Positions 16,928 through 34,640 of a stretch of 64,000 nucleotides of DNA are shown piece by piece; position 1 is the first letter of the stretch, and every line of letters starts with the position of its first letter. The translations under genes were made by a program, and so were the position numbers. This DNA is from Lentzea jiangxiensis (GTDB lineage Bacteria > Actinomycetota > Actinomycetes > Mycobacteriales > Pseudonocardiaceae). The notes below the pieces were generated by a model. It had not been told where the DNA came from, made no database searches, and was given only the letters and a program-made list of their open reading frames with translations. The DNA lies in the NCBI RefSeq assembly GCF_900104175.1, contig NZ_FNIX01000001.1, forward strand, positions 186,001 through 250,000. The letters are read 5' to 3'.

Positions 16928-17474
16928 CGGGTCTGCCGCGGACCTGCCGCCCGGAGGCTCTGGCAGGCTTCGGAGCGCGTCGACCGGGCCTGCCTCCTGC
17001 GCCCGTCCGCCCGCGAGCCGACCGCGCGGGGCCGCGCCACGCGCCATTGGGACCCTCCGGAGTGACGCGGGCCGCCCTGACCACCCCGCCGCGGTGCCGC
17101 CGGCCGCGAGCCCCGGCACGACCCCTTCCAAGATCGTTTGGCCCGGCCCCGCTCCGGGTACCTGATCTCCGCCCGCTAAGGTCAACTCTCCGCGAGGTCG
17201 CCTCAGGAGCCCCGGAAGCACCGAACCGACGTCCTCCGCCAGCCCCGACACACGTGATCTCGGTCACACGAATTCTCGTGGCGCTCTGTGAGACCGCTTG
17301 AAGCCCGTCAACTTCCCACCAAACCGGCCGCACGCGTGTTTGTGCAGGTCAGTTGGACGAATGGGCGTGAGCGCCGCTCCATCCAGAGGGTGGATCGGTC
17401 CGCAACATCTTGACTGCGCGCTCATGCAGGGTCACTCTGTCGGTGAGCAAGAGGAGGGTCCTTCCAGGTGCCTC
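16928..17474. other. Long non-coding region upstream of rpoB
   Basis: About 700 bases separate the mce operon from rpoB. I see no supported gene. The part to 17250 is extremely GC-rich and without recognisable structure. The rest holds a Crp-like site (17253-17268), a possible promoter TTGACT-17-CACTCT (17410-17438, poor -10) and the stronger promoters listed separately. No convincing terminator for the mce operon was found. Confidence 0.6.
17253..17268. promoter_or_regulatory. Crp/GlxR-type binding site candidate
   Basis: CGTGATCTCGGTCACA matches the consensus TGTGA-N6-TCACA of actinobacterial Crp-family regulators at nine of ten conserved positions (first T is C). It lies about 220 bases before the best rpoB promoter. 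Confidence 0.45.
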
Positions 17475-17503
17475 TCGACAGTCGCCGTGCGCGTGGCTAG
17501 ACT
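17475..17503 (+). promoter_or_regulatory. Probable main rpoB promoter
   Basis: TCGACA (17475-17480), 17 bases, TAGACT (17498-17503): a near-consensus actinobacterial sigma-A type promoter. It would give a leader of about 120 bases. Confidence 0.65.
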
Positions 17504-17574
17504 GCCCCTTTGCGCTGCCCATTTTCCGCTTGCCCTTCGCCGAGAGCGTGGATTAGTCGGGCATCGCCGCACCC

Positions 17575-17603
17575 TTGACAGCCGTGCTAGTTCGCTCTAG
17601 CCA
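17575..17603 (+). promoter_or_regulatory. Second rpoB promoter candidate
   Basis: A perfect -35 TTGACA (17575-17580) is followed after 17 bases by TAGCCA (17598-17603). The -10 is imperfect. A start near 17610 would give a leader of about 20 bases. Confidence 0.4.
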
Positions 17604-17629
17604 GCTATTTGTCCCTGGAAGGACGCATC

Positions 17630-21115
<3,486 letters not shown>

Positions 21116-21127
21116 TCACCTCGCCGG

Positions 21128-21181
21128 CCAGGGAGCGCAACGCCTCCCGTCCCGAAAGGGATTCCAGGTAGCGCTCCCTGG
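21128..21181 (+). promoter_or_regulatory. Stem-loop in the rpoB-rpoC gap
   Basis: CCAGGGAGCGC (21128-21138) pairs perfectly with GCGCTCCCTGG (21171-21181); the loop contains a second small hairpin TCCC-GAAA-GGGA (21150-21161). There is no T run after it, so it is not a typical terminator. It may be an RNA processing or stability element. Confidence 0.6.
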
Positions 21182-21234
21182 CCTTCCCGACCAGCTCCTT
21201 TTGCCACCGATCTAAAAAGGGGAAGAGAGTAGAC

Positions 21235-25131
<3,897 letters not shown>

Positions 25132-25143
25132 TCGGTGGTGTTG

Positions 25144-25180
25144 GAACGGCCCCCGGAGCCTCGCGCTCCGGGGGCCGTTC
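25144..25180 (+). terminator. Terminator after rpoC
   Basis: A 16-bp perfect stem (GAACGGCCCCCGGAGC and its complement) with a CTCGC loop begins 13 bases after the rpoC stop. The T run is weak, but the stem is very strong; it may act on the convergent DUF418 gene too. Confidence 0.85.
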
Positions 25181-25223
25181 CCGTTCTCGGCGGTGGGTGG
25201 GGCCTGCGCGGCAGGGACCTGGG

Positions 25224-26354
25224 CTACCTGGACTGCTGGGCCAGCACGGGAGCCGGTGGGAGCGGAGGACGTGCCCCGGGCTTCTTCTTGCGCCGCCCGT
25301 ACGTCAGGAACCGCAGCAGCACCTCCAGCGGCCCGCGGATGCCCGCGAGGTGCATGCCGAGCGACAGCACGACGGTCGCGAGCCAGGTGAGCAGACCGAC
25401 GAGCGAGGCTTCCGCGACGCCGATCCGGTAGCCGAGGCCGCCGATCGTGAACACCAGCGTCCACGACACGGACTGCAGGACGTAGTTGGTCAGCGAGCGC
25501 TCACCGGTCGCGGCGATCGCCACCATCAGCAGGTTCGGCTTCTTCACGCGGGCCGAGATCCAGCCCATCAGCGCTGCGTAGCCGAGGCCGCCGGGCAGGA
25601 CGCTGACGGTGTGCAGGACGACGAGCGGCATCGGCACGCCCGGCAGCACCTGCGCGACGGTCAGGGCGAGCGGCAGGCTGCCGACGATCATGAAGCCGAT
25701 ACCGCCGATCGCCACGTTCCGCAGGAACCGCACGTGCCGGTCCGGCTCCATGAGCATCTTGTGCCGTGCGGCCCACATGCCCAGCACCACGGGCACCAGC
25801 ACCGCCGCGGGCCACGCCACCGAGTGCAACGCCCAGGTGGCGATCCCTTCGGGGAACACCCCGTCGACCTTGATGACGCGGAACGCCGACAGCACGACGT
25901 AGGCCAGGTACACGACCATCCACCCGCCGGCGAGCGCGAGCAGCGACCGGTCGCGCCACACCATCGTGCCGACCAGGACCAGCCCGAGCAGGCCGTAGGT
26001 GCCGAGGATGTCCGCCTCGAACAGGAAGTGCGCGTGCAGGCCGCCGAGCACGATCATCCAGAAGCAGCGCTTGACGACGGTCCAACGCGCTGCGGGCCAC
26101 GTGGGCTGCCGACCCGCCAGCTGGACCAGCCCGTAGCCGAACAACGCCGCGAACAGCGGCAACGGCTGTCCGTCGACGAAGACCATCTGCACGCCGGCGA
26201 CCGCGAGGTCGAGCGAGTCGCCGTCCGTCGGGTAGTTGCGGTGAGTGGTCGGATGCCCCCGGATGAACTGATGCGCGTGGGAGAGCGCGATCAGCATCAA
26301 CATCAAGCCGCGTGCCAGGTCAGGCGCCAGCGACCGCTTGCTCACCGTGTTCAT
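25224..26354 (-). CDS. DUF418 family integral membrane protein
   Basis: A 376-residue multi-pass membrane protein with about nine to ten hydrophobic segments. It starts APDLARGLMLMLIALSHAHQF, contains LFGYGLVQLAG and the long C-terminal DUF418 region with ATGERSLTNYVLQS, typical of the YeiB/DUF418 family. The function of the family is unknown. ATG 26354 follows GGGGA by seven bases; a GTG at 26378 would add eight residues. The C-terminus is a basic, proline-rich cytoplasmic tail. Read convergently towards rpoC. Confidence 0.85.
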   Translation of the reverse strand: MNTVSKRSLAPDLARGLMLMLIALSHAHQFIRGHPTTHRNYPTDGDSLDLAVAGVQMVFVDGQPLPLFAALFGYGLVQLAGRQPTWPAARWTVVKRCFWMIVLGGLHAHFLFEADILGTYGLLGLVLVGTMVWRDRSLLALAGGWMVVYLAYVVLSAFRVIKVDGVFPEGIATWALHSVAWPAAVLVPVVLGMWAARHKMLMEPDRHVRFLRNVAIGGIGFMIVGSLPLALTVAQVLPGVPMPLVVLHTVSVLPGGLGYAALMGWISARVKKPNLLMVAIAATGERSLTNYVLQSVSWTLVFTIGGLGYRIGVAEASLVGLLTWLATVVLSLGMHLAGIRGPLEVLLRFLTYGRRKKKPGARPPLPPAPVLAQQSR

Positions 26355-26399
26355 CCGAGTCCCCAGGGTCAACAGCACCCATCGAGGTGCTGACCTGGG

Positions 26400-26424
26400 A
26401 ATATACGTGACAGAAGCTTCACGT
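26400..26424 (-). promoter_or_regulatory. -10 element with inverted repeat before the DUF418 gene
   Basis: On the minus strand TATATT (26405-26400) is a strong -10; upstream of it and overlapping by one base lies the inverted repeat ACGTGA-N8-TCACGT (26405-26424). No good -35 is seen. The repeat could be an operator, or part of a regulator-dependent promoter. Confidence 0.4.
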
Positions 26425-26425
26425 T

Positions 26426-26707
26426 TCAGCGGTTTGCGAGGCCGTCCAGGCGAAGTGTGGCGGAGTCGTCTCGGTGGCTACCGGTGGTGCCGACGTGCTT
26501 CGCGCTGATCTCCGGTCCGTTCTTCAGGACGTGGAACAACGCCATTCCGTGACCGCGGCCCAGGTCGTGGTCCGTCTTCAGCCACTCCAGGAAGACGCCC
26601 GCCTTGGTCGTGGCGTCGTAGCCCCGCTCGGCGGCCGCGGCCAGCAGTTCGGCAGGGGTCTTGCCGGTCTTCTTCTCCGCACCGTCGAGGTAGGCCTGGA
26701 AGGACAT
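26426..26707 (-). CDS. DUF4287 domain protein
   Basis: A 93-residue protein starting MSFQAYLDGAEKKTGKTPAE and containing WLKTDHDLGRGHGMALFHVL, the pattern of the DUF4287 family of small soluble proteins of unknown function. The last 25 residues are not conserved in style and may be lineage-specific. The gene has its own promoter with a symmetric operator-like repeat, so it is probably regulated. Confidence 0.85.
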   Translation of the reverse strand: MSFQAYLDGAEKKTGKTPAELLAAAAERGYDATTKAGVFLEWLKTDHDLGRGHGMALFHVLKNGPEISAKHVGTTGSHRDDSATLRLDGLANR

Positions 26708-26736
26708 CGTGGTCTCCGTTCGTCTGGTGGAGCCGA

Positions 26737-26777
26737 GCCTAGGACAACTACCTTTGTCTTGACAAGAAAATTTGTCG
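26737..26777 (-). promoter_or_regulatory. Promoter of the DUF4287 gene with two tandem palindromes
   Basis: On the minus strand TTGTCA (26766-26761) and TAGGCT (26742-26737) are 18 bases apart. The -35 region lies within two 16-bp palindromes, each GACAA-N6-TTGTC, at 26744-26759 and 26762-26777, separated by two bases. The whole 34-bp block is symmetric about 26760.5. This looks like a double operator for a MarR- or TetR-type dimer, by architecture only. Confidence 0.6.
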
Positions 26778-26809
26778 GTAAAGCTTGAGGGGTGCGGAGG
26801 TGGGCCGGG

Positions 26810-27247
26810 CTAGCGGCGGCGGGCGCGGGCCAGTGCGCGGGCGCGGATGACGAGGTCGTCCACCAGGTGCTCGTCGACCAACGGCGGCACGCCGCTCTCG
26901 TCGGTGCAGCAGCGGGGCTTGGTGCGCTTCTCCGACAGCCGGGGTCGCACGCCGGCCATCTCGTACAGCGCCTCGTAGAGGTCGACCCCCGGGTCGTCGT
27001 CGTGCGGGCCCACCAGGAGCACCCACACGACGTCGGGGGAGGGGAAGGCGACGACCACGCGGTCGGCGCCGCGCAGGTGCTTCACGCACAGGCGCGGCAG
27101 GGGTTCCGGGCCCGTGACGCGGTAGCCGAGAGCGGCGCAGCCGGAATGGGCCAGTTCGTCGAGGAAGCGTTCGTAGGCCAAGCGGGCACGGCCGCGCAGG
27201 CCGTTGGCCTGGGCGTGGGCGGTGTGGGTCTCTGCTACCTGGATCAA
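26810..27247 (-). CDS. Probable RelE/ParE-like toxin of a toxin-antitoxin pair
   Basis: A 145-residue basic protein. The middle region has CVKHLRGADRVVVAFPSP followed by VVWVLLVGPHDDDPGVDLYE, a strand pattern like that of RelE/ParE-fold toxins, and the C-terminus is strongly basic (ARALARARRR). Its ATG overlaps the stop of the upstream DNA-binding protein by four bases, the usual antitoxin-toxin coupling. I cannot place it in a named toxin family, and no RelE catalytic residues can be assigned with confidence. The alternative is a small conserved protein of unknown role. Confidence 0.5.
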   Translation of the reverse strand: MIQVAETHTAHAQANGLRGRARLAYERFLDELAHSGCAALGYRVTGPEPLPRLCVKHLRGADRVVVAFPSPDVVWVLLVGPHDDDPGVDLYEALYEMAGVRPRLSEKRTKPRCCTDESGVPPLVDEHLVDDLVIRARALARARRR

Positions 27248-27690
27248 GCTGTGCGGACCACGCGTCCCTTGCCGTTGCGCATCTCGTCGAGGGAGGTGGC
27301 GAGGTCGGACCTGTCGAGCAGGGACTGGTCGCTGAGACGGCGGTGGACCTCGTCGATGAGGCCGCGGGTCTTGCCGGCGCGGCGGAGGTCGGCGACGAGG
27401 TGCAGGACCTCGTGCAAACGCACGGTGTCGAGCAGCATGCGCGGTTCTCGGCTGTGGATGGCCAGCACGCCTTCGCGGGCCCAGGCCTTCACGGTCTTCT
27501 CGGTGAGGTCGAGGAGCTCGCCCGCCACCACGGGACGTACCGGTGGGGCCTGGCGGAGGGTCTTGGCCACCACGCCGTCGAGGCGGCGGCGGCGTTCGTC
27601 GTCTTCGGAGAGGGATGAGGCTACGGCCTCGATCTCCTCGATCGTGTCGAAGAGATCGCGGATCTGGGCGGCCTCGGTCGCTACGGACAT
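27244..27690 (-). CDS. Probable antitoxin with helix-turn-helix domain
   Basis: A 148-residue protein. Residues about 1-40 are acidic and helical; residues about 53-80 (VVAGELLDLTEKTVKAWAREGVL) match the helix-turn-helix of excisionase/MerR-like DNA-binding domains; the rest is a helical segment that could bind the partner. It is the first gene of a two-gene unit, ahead of the toxin-like gene, and its promoter carries a perfect inverted repeat over the -35/-10 region. This supports an autoregulated toxin-antitoxin operon, by inference. Confidence 0.55.
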   Translation of the reverse strand: MSVATEAAQIRDLFDTIEEIEAVASSLSEDDERRRRLDGVVAKTLRQAPPVRPVVAGELLDLTEKTVKAWAREGVLAIHSREPRMLLDTVRLHEVLHLVADLRRAGKTRGLIDEVHRRLSDQSLLDRSDLATSLDEMRNGKGRVVRTA

Positions 27691-27706
27691 GGCTGCACCT
27701 CCCTTT

Positions 27707-27744
27707 GACTACCGATTATCCACCTGTTTTTCGGTAGTCGTCAA
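27707..27744 (-). promoter_or_regulatory. Promoter and operator of the toxin-antitoxin-like pair
   Basis: On the minus strand TTGACG (27744-27739), 18 bases, GATAAT (27720-27715), a near-consensus promoter. A perfect 9-bp inverted repeat, GACTACCGA (27707-27715) and TCGGTAGTC (27731-27739), brackets the spacer, touching both promoter elements. A dimer bound there would block RNA polymerase. Confidence 0.7.
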
Positions 27745-27772
27745 CGGCCCCGGAGCAGACGCCCGGGGCCGT
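27744..27772 (-). terminator. Terminator after the zinc-ribbon gene
   Basis: ACGGCCCCGG (27744-27753) pairs perfectly with CCGGGGCCGT (27763-27772) around a nine-base loop, eight bases beyond the stop of the minus-strand zinc-ribbon gene. It abuts the promoter of the next unit. Confidence 0.75.
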
Positions 27773-27780
27773 CGCGCAGA

Positions 27781-28086
27781 TCAGGAGGAGAAGAACAGGC
27801 CGCCGAGGCCGCGGTGCTTGCGGTGGCCGTAGCCGTAGCCCGCGTGGCCGCCGTGGTGGTGGTGGACCTGCTGCGGTGCGGCACCCCAGGCGGGCTGGGC
27901 CGGCGCCGGGTAGGCAGCGGGCGGCGGGGCGACGGGCGGCGGAGCCTGCATCTGGGCCTCGAGGCGCGTGATCGACTCGAGCTCGCCGTAGTCGAGGAAG
28001 ACCCCGCGGCAGCCGTCGCACTGCTCGATGTGGACGCCCATGCGGTCGAACGTGCGCATGTTCGCATGACACTTGGGACACTGCAT
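27781..28086 (-). CDS. Zinc-ribbon (TFIIB-type) protein
   Basis: A 101-residue protein. The N-terminal 45 residues form a zf-TFIIB zinc ribbon: MQCPKCHANMRTFDR, then HIEQCDGCRGVFLDYGELE, with four zinc-ligand cysteines at positions 3, 6, 24 and 27. The rest is proline/alanine-rich, followed by a His/Gly/Tyr-rich tail with a run of four histidines, which may bind metal. The family is common in actinobacteria and has no established function. AGGAGG precedes the ATG. Confidence 0.88.
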   Translation of the reverse strand: MQCPKCHANMRTFDRMGVHIEQCDGCRGVFLDYGELESITRLEAQMQAPPPVAPPPAAYPAPAQPAWGAAPQQVHHHHGGHAGYGYGHRKHRGLGGLFFSS

Positions 28087-28125
28087 CGTGGTGAGCCTCC
28101 TGCGGTGGGACCGGACAAAACGATA

Positions 28126-28950
28126 TTAGCCGCGGTCACTGCTCCCGTACGTCGTGATGATCCGACGACAGGCCTCAACCAGCGGTTCCACTGCCTGCAG
28201 CCCGGACATGAGCGCCCGGGCCGCCATTTGCACAACGTACGCCTGGGCCGGGATGTTGAGCGCTTCCCACTCGGATGTCGGCAGCGCCACACCCCCCGTT
28301 TCGCGGTAGGCGTTCAGGAACCGCGCCCACAGGTCGGCGGGCAGGACCCCGGCCGCGAACAACGCCGCAGGTCGGGCCAGGTCCCAGACCGGATCCCCGA
28401 CTCCCAGGTCGTCCACGTCGATGAGCCGCCAGGCACCCCGGTGCACGAGCTGCCCGAGGTGCCAGTCGCCGTGGATGAGGGCCTTCGCCGACATGTCGAG
28501 GGGCGGCAGCACCTCGAACGCCCTCAGCACCACATCGGCGTGCGGCAACTCCGGCGGCAACGCCTTGATAGCGCGCACGATCCGTTCCGGCGCACCGGCC
28601 ACGGGACCCTGCGCGGGCAACGCGTGCAACTTCGCCAGCAGTGCCGCACTTTCCTCCCAGGGCGCGGCATCGGGATCCGCCTGGCTCACCGGCGTCCCGT
28701 ACGGCCACACCGTCACGGGCCGGTCGTCCACGAACTGCAACGGCATCAGCGGCGGCAGCACCAGTTCCGGGTGCGCCGCCGCGATGTCCAGCCGCTGCCG
28801 CAGCGCCTCGACGTCGGTGTCCGCGGGCAGCGCCTTGACCACCACGTCGCCGACGCGCACCACCACGACGTCGCCGCGGTCGCCGCCGAGCACCTCCGGG
28901 TCGGCGGGGGAGCCGGTCAGCGAGGCCATTGCCGCGATCAGGTCGTCCAC
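28126..28950 (-). CDS. Aminoglycoside phosphotransferase-fold kinase
   Basis: A 274-residue APH-family protein. Lys39 (DVVVKA) is the likely nucleotide-binding lysine, HGDWHLGQLV (160-169) holds the catalytic Asp162, and IDVDDLGVGDPVWDLA (177-192) provides the metal-binding Asp. These elements are intact, so it is probably an active small-molecule or homoserine/choline-type kinase; the family name does not prove antibiotic resistance. Located 39 bases upstream of the zinc-ribbon gene, on the same strand. Confidence 0.85.
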   Translation of the reverse strand: MDDLIAAMASLTGSPADPEVLGGDRGDVVVVRVGDVVVKALPADTDVEALRQRLDIAAAHPELVLPPLMPLQFVDDRPVTVWPYGTPVSQADPDAAPWEESAALLAKLHALPAQGPVAGAPERIVRAIKALPPELPHADVVLRAFEVLPPLDMSAKALIHGDWHLGQLVHRGAWRLIDVDDLGVGDPVWDLARPAALFAAGVLPADLWARFLNAYRETGGVALPTSEWEALNIPAQAYVVQMAARALMSGLQAVEPLVEACRRIITTYGSSDRG

Positions 28951-28963
28951 GCGCGCAAGTCAA

Positions 28964-29416
28964 TCAGGTCCTGCTGATGCAGATCGTCCTCACCGGCTGC
29001 GTGTACGTCTTCGAGTCGTCGCCCGCGCACAACGCCCGGTCGGACTTCCCGTCCACGACCTTCGTGACCTTGCGGGTCCCCGCGCCGCATTTCACTCGTT
29101 CGAAGTACTGGTTGACCGCTTTCAGGCAGTCACCTTCCTTCACGTTGAGCACGTAGCAGAGACGCGTGTTGCCGTTCTTCTTCGACCTGCCCGACGACTC
29201 CGTCAGGTAGTCGCCGGTGGGACACATCGTGCGCCGCTCACGGGAGGAGACGCGGTACACGGCCTCCTGCGACGAACAGTCGACCTCGGCCATGTTGACG
29301 CTCGTGTCGTTCAGGTCGATCTGCTTGGCGCACTCACCGACGCCGGCCTGCTCCGCACAGCCCGCACACCCGGTCGCGGCCAGCACCAGGGCGGCGACCA
29401 GCACCGCGGACTTCAC
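28964..29416 (-). CDS. Cysteine-rich secreted lipoprotein (LppU-like)
   Basis: A 150-residue lipoprotein: signal sequence ending LAATGC (lipobox, Cys17), then a domain with regularly placed cysteines: GECAKQ, VDCSSQEAVYRV, TMCPTGDYL, RLCYVLNVKEGDC, VKCGAG, ALCAGD and TICISR. The pattern matches the gene just upstream, so the two are tandem paralogues. The GTG start overlaps that gene's stop (GTGA). The fold resembles LppU-type actinobacterial lipoproteins, function unknown. Six or more disulfide-capable cysteines fit an extracytoplasmic location. Confidence 0.72.
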   Translation of the reverse strand: MKSAVLVAALVLAATGCAGCAEQAGVGECAKQIDLNDTSVNMAEVDCSSQEAVYRVSSRERRTMCPTGDYLTESSGRSKKNGNTRLCYVLNVKEGDCLKAVNQYFERVKCGAGTRKVTKVVDGKSDRALCAGDDSKTYTQPVRTICISRT

Positions 29417-29910
29417 GCCTTCTCCAGGCAGACCGTCATCGCGGGGTCGGGGTAGACGCGGGCCTCGCGGTCGCCGCACAGCGCCCGGTCGTGGGCGCGG
29501 GCCACCTTGAACACCCTCTGCGCACCGCTGGTGCCGCACGCGACGCGCTCGTGGAAGGCGTCGCCCCGCTTGAAGCAGTCGCCCTCCGCCGCGTTGAGGA
29601 CGAAGCAGAAGTACTTCCTGCCGCCGCTCTTGCCCGCTGCCCGCTCGGAGCGCGCGAGGTAGTCGCCCTCGGGGCACCCGCGCTTCCGATCGAGGCGCAC
29701 GAGCCGGTAGGCCGCCTCCCGCGCTGTGCAGTTCGTCTCATCCATGTCGAACCCGCCCTCCGACTCGGCGACCGGCTCGGCGCAGTCACCGACCTCCGGT
29801 TCCGACAGCTGCTCGGGGATGAAGATGATCGCCGGAACGATCAGCACCAGGCTGAAGAACGTCACGACACCACGCATGTACCACTTCTCGAAGCCGCTCG
29901 CCTGCGACAA
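29413..29910 (-). CDS. Cysteine-rich membrane-anchored paralogue
   Basis: About 165 residues. A hydrophobic segment (MRGVVTFFSLVLIVPAIIFI) anchors an external domain with the same plan as the downstream lipoprotein: VGDCAEP, TNCTAREAAYRL, RGCPEGDYLARS, FCFVLNAAEGDC, VACGTS, ALCGDR and TVCLEK. TTG 29910 has a GGGGGGAA ribosome-binding site; ATG 29877 is the alternative start. It is anchored by a transmembrane helix where its paralogue is a lipoprotein. It is divergent from the rpsL operon. Confidence 0.68.
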   Translation of the reverse strand: MSQASGFEKWYMRGVVTFFSLVLIVPAIIFIPEQLSEPEVGDCAEPVAESEGGFDMDETNCTAREAAYRLVRLDRKRGCPEGDYLARSERAAGKSGGRKYFCFVLNAAEGDCFKRGDAFHERVACGTSGAQRVFKVARAHDRALCGDREARVYPDPAMTVCLEKA

Positions 29911-29981
29911 GGTCGTTCCCCCCGCAACGTGTTGATCAAGCGCACCATGTCTACTGCAGGCGGCGCTGCGGTACCCCCGTT

Positions 29982-30011
29982 TTGACCCAGGTAGACGTGG
30001 GCGGGTATCTT
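29982..30011 (+). promoter_or_regulatory. Probable str operon (rpsL) promoter
   Basis: TTGACC (29982-29987), 18 bases, TATCTT (30006-30011). It gives an untranslated leader of about 190 bases; a 7-bp hairpin GCCCGAC/GTCGGGC (30022-30039) lies near its 5' end. Confidence 0.6.
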
Positions 30012-30116
30012 TGCTACTCGTGCCCGACCCATGTCGGGCCGCTCCGCGTGCCCGTGAGGCCGCGGTGTCCTCCACTCGCAGGGGCAGTTGAACTGTTGCC
30101 TGCGGACCTGGGGAGA

Positions 30117-30133
30117 GGGCGACACGCCCGACC
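30117..30133 (+). promoter_or_regulatory. rpsL leader element shared with rpsJ
   Basis: GCGACACGCCCGACC (30119-30133) occurs identically in the rpsJ leader at 35034-35048. With the preceding bases it can form the hairpin GGGCG-ACA-CGCCC (30117-30129). The corresponding rpsJ hairpin has the same stem and a longer loop. Confidence 0.6.
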
Positions 30134-30210
30134 TCGGGTGCAGAGAGGGAACAAGAAACACGAGGGTGAACCGCGAGGGAATCCCGCAAGACGGAAGAAG
30201 CAGCCGGCGA

Positions 30211-30585
30211 ATGCCAACGATCCAGCAGCTGGTCCGCAAGGGCCGCCAGGACAAGGTGGCGAAGCAGAAGACGGCGGCCCTCAAGGGCTCGCCGCAGCGG
30301 CGCGGTGTGTGCACCCGCGTTTACACCACCACCCCCAAGAAGCCGAACTCCGCACTGCGCAAGGTCGCTCGCGTGAAGCTGACCAGCGGTATCGAGGTCA
30401 CGGCGTACATCCCCGGTGAGGGTCACAACCTCCAGGAGCACTCGATGGTGCTCGTGCGCGGTGGTCGTGTGAAGGACCTCCCGGGTGTTCGTTACAAGAT
30501 CATCCGTGGCTCTCTCGACACCCAGGGTGTCAAGAACCGCAAGCAGGCTCGCAGCCGTTACGGCGCGAAGAAGGAGAAGAGCTGA
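30211..30585 (+). CDS. rpsL: 30S ribosomal protein S12
   Basis: S12 sits at the decoding centre and controls accuracy; it is the classic site of streptomycin-resistance mutations. The 124-residue protein starts [28 protein letters not shown] and [12 protein letters not shown] are intact, with Lys43 and Lys88, so both sites are wild type (streptomycin sensitive form). First gene of rpsL-rpsG-fusA-tuf. Confidence 0.98.
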   Translation: MPTIQQLVRKGRQDKVAKQKTAALKGSPQRRGVCTRVYTTTPKKPNSALRKVARVKLTSGIEVTAYIPGEGHNLQEHSMVLVRGGRVKDLPGVRYKIIRGSLDTQGVKNRKQARSRYGAKKEKS

Positions 30586-30586
30586 G

Positions 30587-31057
30587 ATGCCCCGCAAGGG
30601 ACCGGCCCCCAAGCGGCCGCTGATCTCCGACCCGGTCTACAGCTCGCCGCTGGTGACCCAGCTCATCAACAAGGTGCTGGTCGACGGCAAGCGCTCGGTG
30701 GCCGAGAAGATCGTCTACGAAGCGCTCGAGGGTGCACGCGAGAAGACCGGCACCGACCCGGTCGTCACGCTGAAGCGCGCGCTCGACAACGTCAAGCCGG
30801 CCCTCGAGGTCAAGAGCCGCCGCGTCGGTGGCGCGACCTACCAGGTCCCGGTCGAGGTCAAGCCCGGCCGCTCCACCACGCTGGCGCTGCGCTGGCTGAT
30901 CACCTTCTCCCGGCAGCGCCGTGAGAAGACCATGGTCGAGCGTCTGATGAACGAGCTGCTCGATGCGAGCAACGGTCTCGGTGCGAGCGTCAAGCGCCGT
31001 GAGGACACGCACAAGATGGCCGAGTCCAACAAGGCCTTCGCCCACTACCGCTGGTGA
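30587..31057 (+). CDS. rpsG: 30S ribosomal protein S7
   Basis: S7 nucleates assembly of the 30S head and contacts the E-site tRNA. The 156-residue protein begins [18 protein letters not shown] and contains [12 protein letters not shown] and the C-terminal AFAHYRW. It starts one base after the rpsL stop codon, and its ribosome-binding site (AAGGAGAAG) is within the end of rpsL. The frame is open further upstream, but only as a shadow of rpsL. Confidence 0.98.
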   Translation: MPRKGPAPKRPLISDPVYSSPLVTQLINKVLVDGKRSVAEKIVYEALEGAREKTGTDPVVTLKRALDNVKPALEVKSRRVGGATYQVPVEVKPGRSTTLALRWLITFSRQRREKTMVERLMNELLDASNGLGASVKRREDTHKMAESNKAFAHYRW

Positions 31058-31135
31058 TGTGACGCCCGGTTCCGCGAGGAACCGGGCTCTCCCGGCCCTA
31101 GTGAGCTCACCAAGCTCAAGACAGGGGAAAGACCC

Positions 31136-33238
<2,103 letters not shown>

Positions 33239-33383
33239 CCCCACACCGGAGCACCGCAGTTCCACCGCGGGCTCTCCGGGGTTGATTCCCTGGGGTCCGC
33301 TACTTTTTGACCCTGACGTGTAAGTCCGGCCGGCCGCCACCTAGCCGGCCGGACCAGCAAAATAAGTCCAGGAGGACAATCCA

Positions 33384-34577
<1,194 letters not shown>

Positions 34578-34601
34578 CCTAGCTCGACCCAGTTCGGCGA
34601 C

Positions 34602-34640
34602 AGGCCGGGCCAGCGGACCCCGTTGGCCCGGTCTTCGTCG
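34602..34640 (+). terminator. Terminator after tuf
   Basis: AGGCCGGGCCA (34602-34612) pairs with TGGCCCGGTCT (34624-34634) over eleven pairs including one G-T, followed by a T-rich tail. Confidence 0.82.

Noticed and set aside
16639-17301. Plus-strand frame running out of the second Mce-associated gene into the rpoB upstream region
   Set aside because: Out of frame with the Mce-associated gene, Arg/Pro-rich and without a ribosome-binding site.
28126-28950. Aminoglycoside resistance gene
   Set aside because: The APH fold is shared by many small-molecule kinases; no resistance-specific feature is visible.
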